From Streptomyces altiplanensis (GTDB lineage: Bacteria > Actinomycetota > Actinomycetes > Streptomycetales > Streptomycetaceae), in NCBI GenBank assembly GCA_003719395.1, contig RHMC01000072.1:1-35004 (forward strand): 35,004 bases of DNA, in the 5' to 3' direction. Below are positions 33,116 to 35,004 of this stretch, one piece after another. Position 1 is the first letter of the stretch; every line of letters begins with the position of its first letter. A program made the position numbers and the translations under genes. A model generated the notes under the pieces. That model did not search any database and was not told where the DNA came from. It was given only the letters and a program-made list of their open reading frames with translations.

Positions 33116-35004
33116 TTACTGGCCGGAGACGGCATTGCCTTCCCAGACGGTCTTCAGCCGGTTCACATAGTTGTTGAAGTCGCCCTTGAACTTAGCTCGC
33201 GCCTCGTCCTTGGCCTCGGCGGGTGTCGCGGTGGTGCCGTCGTCCCGGGTGAGATCCGCGTCCTCGGCTATCGCGCCTCTGCGGAAACCGACACCGTAAT
33301 GAATGCGGAGTTTGTTCTTCTTCTCTCCCTCGCCGAGTTCGTCATCGGGGACACCGTCTTCGACTTCGTTCGCCAGGTAGTCGGAGCAGTCGTTCCCGGA
33401 GGCGTGGCCGCACGGCTCACGCTCGGTGTACAGACTGATGGGCTCGAACGGCTGCTGACCAGCGGCTTCGCGCCTCTCGTTAACCGATTGAATCCAGTCC
33501 ATGGCATGCGGCTCGGAGTGGACGCCGGCGCCCCATGGCGAGCTCATGGGGAGAGAGCTGTCCACGACATACCGGATTTCGTTGTTGTTCTCCGGGTCGC
33601 GGACCTCGACCACCGCGTAGTTCTTTCGTGACCAGTCACCCTTGTGCTCTTCGAGTGAATCCAGTTCGTGCTGGACCGCCTCGGCGATCTCACTGTCCGT
33701 CATGCCCTCGCCGTCGTCGATGCGGTCGGCGATTGCCGCTTCGAGACCAGCTCGATTCGGCATGTCCCGGCGGTTGTGGTAGTGCACACCACCTGACTTG
33801 ATGCCTGCCTTGTCCATGAGCTTTTCAATGGTCTCGCGGGCCTTGTTTGAACGCTCGATCTTCTCCGGGTCGTTCGTGGCCGGAGTGAAGTTGGAAGGCG
33901 AATTAGGGTTGTCAGCGTGGGGATCGAGCGCGACCCCCACGGAGCTCGTCGCGTGAAAACGCAGATCCATACGGGCCAGCGCCGCGACGACGGCTCCTTG
34001 CTGTCCTTCGGTCAGGTCACCGAATCCCGGCAGGGCATCGATCAACGTCTGCTTGCGGATGCCGCCCTGTTCATCGGCGAGACCGTCATGCAGAAGCGAG
34101 CGAAGCCTGCCGTTGTCGCTCCATTCCTTCAGTCTGTCGTTGACTGGTCTGAGGTCGGTCTGCAGGACCTCATTGGTCTCCCGGAGCTGAGCCTGGGACG
34201 GCTCGGGGAGCATGTTGTAGTGCGTGTCATCCGGGTTTTGGACGGTGTCGTACTCGGCGCTGCCGCGAGGTCGCTCGGGGGGCTTGTCTCCCCCGGTGTC
34301 GGCTCCTGCGGGTGCCTCGGACGGACGACGGTCCGCGCTGTCAGCGGCTTCAGGCGTACGGCGGGCGACATCGTCCCCTGATGCCGGGTGTGACTGATCG
34401 CCCGCGCTCGGGGACACCGGCTGTCGGTTGGCGTCCAGGGGGATCGCGAAGACCCCGTTGTTCCCGCTGTGCAGGGGGCTGGGGCTGGTCCGTCCGGTCT
34501 GGGCGTCGATGTAGGTGATGCGGCCGTTGTGGTTGACGGCGTTCCAGGCGTGGGCGCGGCCGTTGGCGTCCTGGGTGATGATCACGGCCTGGGAGCCGTG
34601 GCCGCTGTTGCGGAGGGTGTTCTCCAGGCGGTTGAACGCGTCGGGGCCGTTGCCCATGTCGCTGAAGCGGGCGCCGAGGGTGTTCTCTATGCGGTCGCGG
34701 CCGCCCTTCTCGCCGCGGTCGGAGGGGTTGCCGTCGGCGTCGGGGTCGGGGGTGCGGGCGGCGGCCGCGGTGGGGTTGCCCGCGTAGGTGTCGACGGTGG
34801 ACAGGGCTACTTCGACGCAGTTGTTGTTGCCGGCCGGGGGTGTCGGGTCCGGTGCCGTTGATGTTCTGGACCCAGGGGCCGTCTTGGGGGTCCGGTGGGC
34901 GGGTGGGGTCGCCGTTTTCGTCTCGGTGGACGGAGTTGTCGAGGGCGTCCTGTTCCGCGCGGGTGGGGTCGGTGACGCCGCCGGGGGGGTGTGGTGTTGC
35001 GGGT
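33116..35004 (-). CDS. Polymorphic toxin: papain-fold region plus C-terminal zinc deaminase (partial)
   Basis: The gene enters from the right edge. A papain-fold toxin-1 (glutamine deamidase-like) region shows Cys (NNNCVEVALSTVD, codon at 34817-34819), His (RAHAWNAVNHNG) and Asp (ITYIDAQTG). A Pro/Asp linker follows, then a helical segment, and finally a deaminase-superfamily domain with HSE (33512-33520) and PC-x7-C (EPCGHASGNDC, near 33388-33414). The tail ends NNYVNRLKTVWEGN. The second domain probably deaminates a nucleotide, nucleic acid base or other amine in target cells. The frame shifts near 34820-34840, between TGPDTPGR and NNNCVEV, so the papain-fold domain is broken unless this is a sequence error. 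A long N-terminal part is beyond the window. Confidence 0.82.
   Translation of the reverse strand, partial: PQHHTPPAASPTPPARNRTPSTTPSTETKTATPPAHRTPKTAPGSRTSTAPDPTPPAGNNNCVEVALSTVDTYAGNPTAAAARTPDPDADGNPSDRGEKGGRDRIENTLGARFSDMGNGPDAFNRLENTLRNSGHGSQAVIITQDANGRAHAWNAVNHNGRITYIDAQTGRTSPSPLHSGNNGVFAIPLDANRQPVSPSAGDQSHPASGDDVARRTPEAADSADRRPSEAPAGADTGGDKPPERPRGSAEYDTVQNPDDTHYNMLPEPSQAQLRETNEVLQTDLRPVNDRLKEWSDNGRLRSLLHDGLADEQGGIRKQTLIDALPGFGDLTEGQQGAVVAALARMDLRFHATSSVGVALDPHADNPNSPSNFTPATNDPEKIERSNKARETIEKLMDKAGIKSGGVHYHNRRDMPNRAGLEAAIADRIDDGEGMTDSEIAEAVQHELDSLEEHKGDWSRKNYAVVEVRDPENNNEIRYVVDSSLPMSSPWGAGVHSEPHAMDWIQSVNERREAAGQQPFEPISLYTEREPCGHASGNDCSDYLANEVEDGVPDDELGEGEKKNKLRIHYGVGFRRGAIAEDADLTRDDGTTATPAEAKDEARAKFKGDFNNYVNRLKTVWEGNAVSGQ

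Noticed and set aside
1..35004. tRNA, rRNA, CRISPR arrays, replication origin
   Set aside because: Looked for by eye on both strands; nothing convincing was found.

Overview
The window looks like Streptomyces or a close filamentous actinomycete. GC is very high with strong G/C bias at third codon positions, GTG starts and ATGA gene overlaps are common, and the genes are families typical of that group (type VII secretion, mycosins, SUKH-4 immunity proteins). No rRNA, tRNA or CRISPR array was seen.

Layout. (1) 1-8875 is a type VII (ESX-like) secretion locus. On the minus strand lie the start of a Pro/Gln-rich protein (cut by the window edge), a conserved 279-aa protein and EccE. Divergently on the plus strand lie EccB, two WXG100 proteins, mycosin 1, a 117-aa helical protein and a 491-aa WXG100/Gly-rich secreted protein, closed by a strong terminator hairpin. 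EccC and EccD are not in view. (2) 8966-13328 is a less GC-biased accessory module: mycosin 2 (with a Pro-rich cytosolic tail), then three coupled genes: a 112-aa helical protein, a 390-aa WXG100 protein with a glycine-rich hydrophobic core, and a 443-aa multi-pass membrane protein. (3) 13330-17078 is a decayed island: IS5-type and IS630-type transposase remnants joined tail to tail, a frameshifted aldo/keto reductase and a divergent, frameshifted ArsR-like regulator. (4) 17648-20790 holds a third mycosin, overlapped by a frameshifted Pro-rich membrane protein and followed by a membrane protein. (5) 21240-26230 holds a small conserved hypothetical gene, an amidohydrolase, a TetR regulator and a broken NCS1 nucleobase permease. 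(6) 26298-35004, all minus strand, is a polymorphic toxin locus read right to left: a toxin with a papain-fold (glutamine-deamidase-like) region and a zinc deaminase tip, then a P-loop NTPase/SUKH-4 immunity-like protein, a second P-loop protein, an Imm35-like/degenerate deaminase/SUKH-4 protein and a decayed SUKH-4 remnant.

How it fits together. EccB, EccE and mycosin 1 are parts of a secretion machine. The WXG100 proteins are its likely substrates, and two further mycosins carry their own satellites. The toxin/immunity operon is the kind of cargo system that actinomycete type VII systems may export; that link is inferred.

Caution: from 13.3 kb rightward many genes carry single-base frameshifts (at least ten), while the left 13.3 kb has none that I can see. 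Some may be assembly errors rather than real decay. The calls rest on reading motifs and frames by eye; no database search was run.
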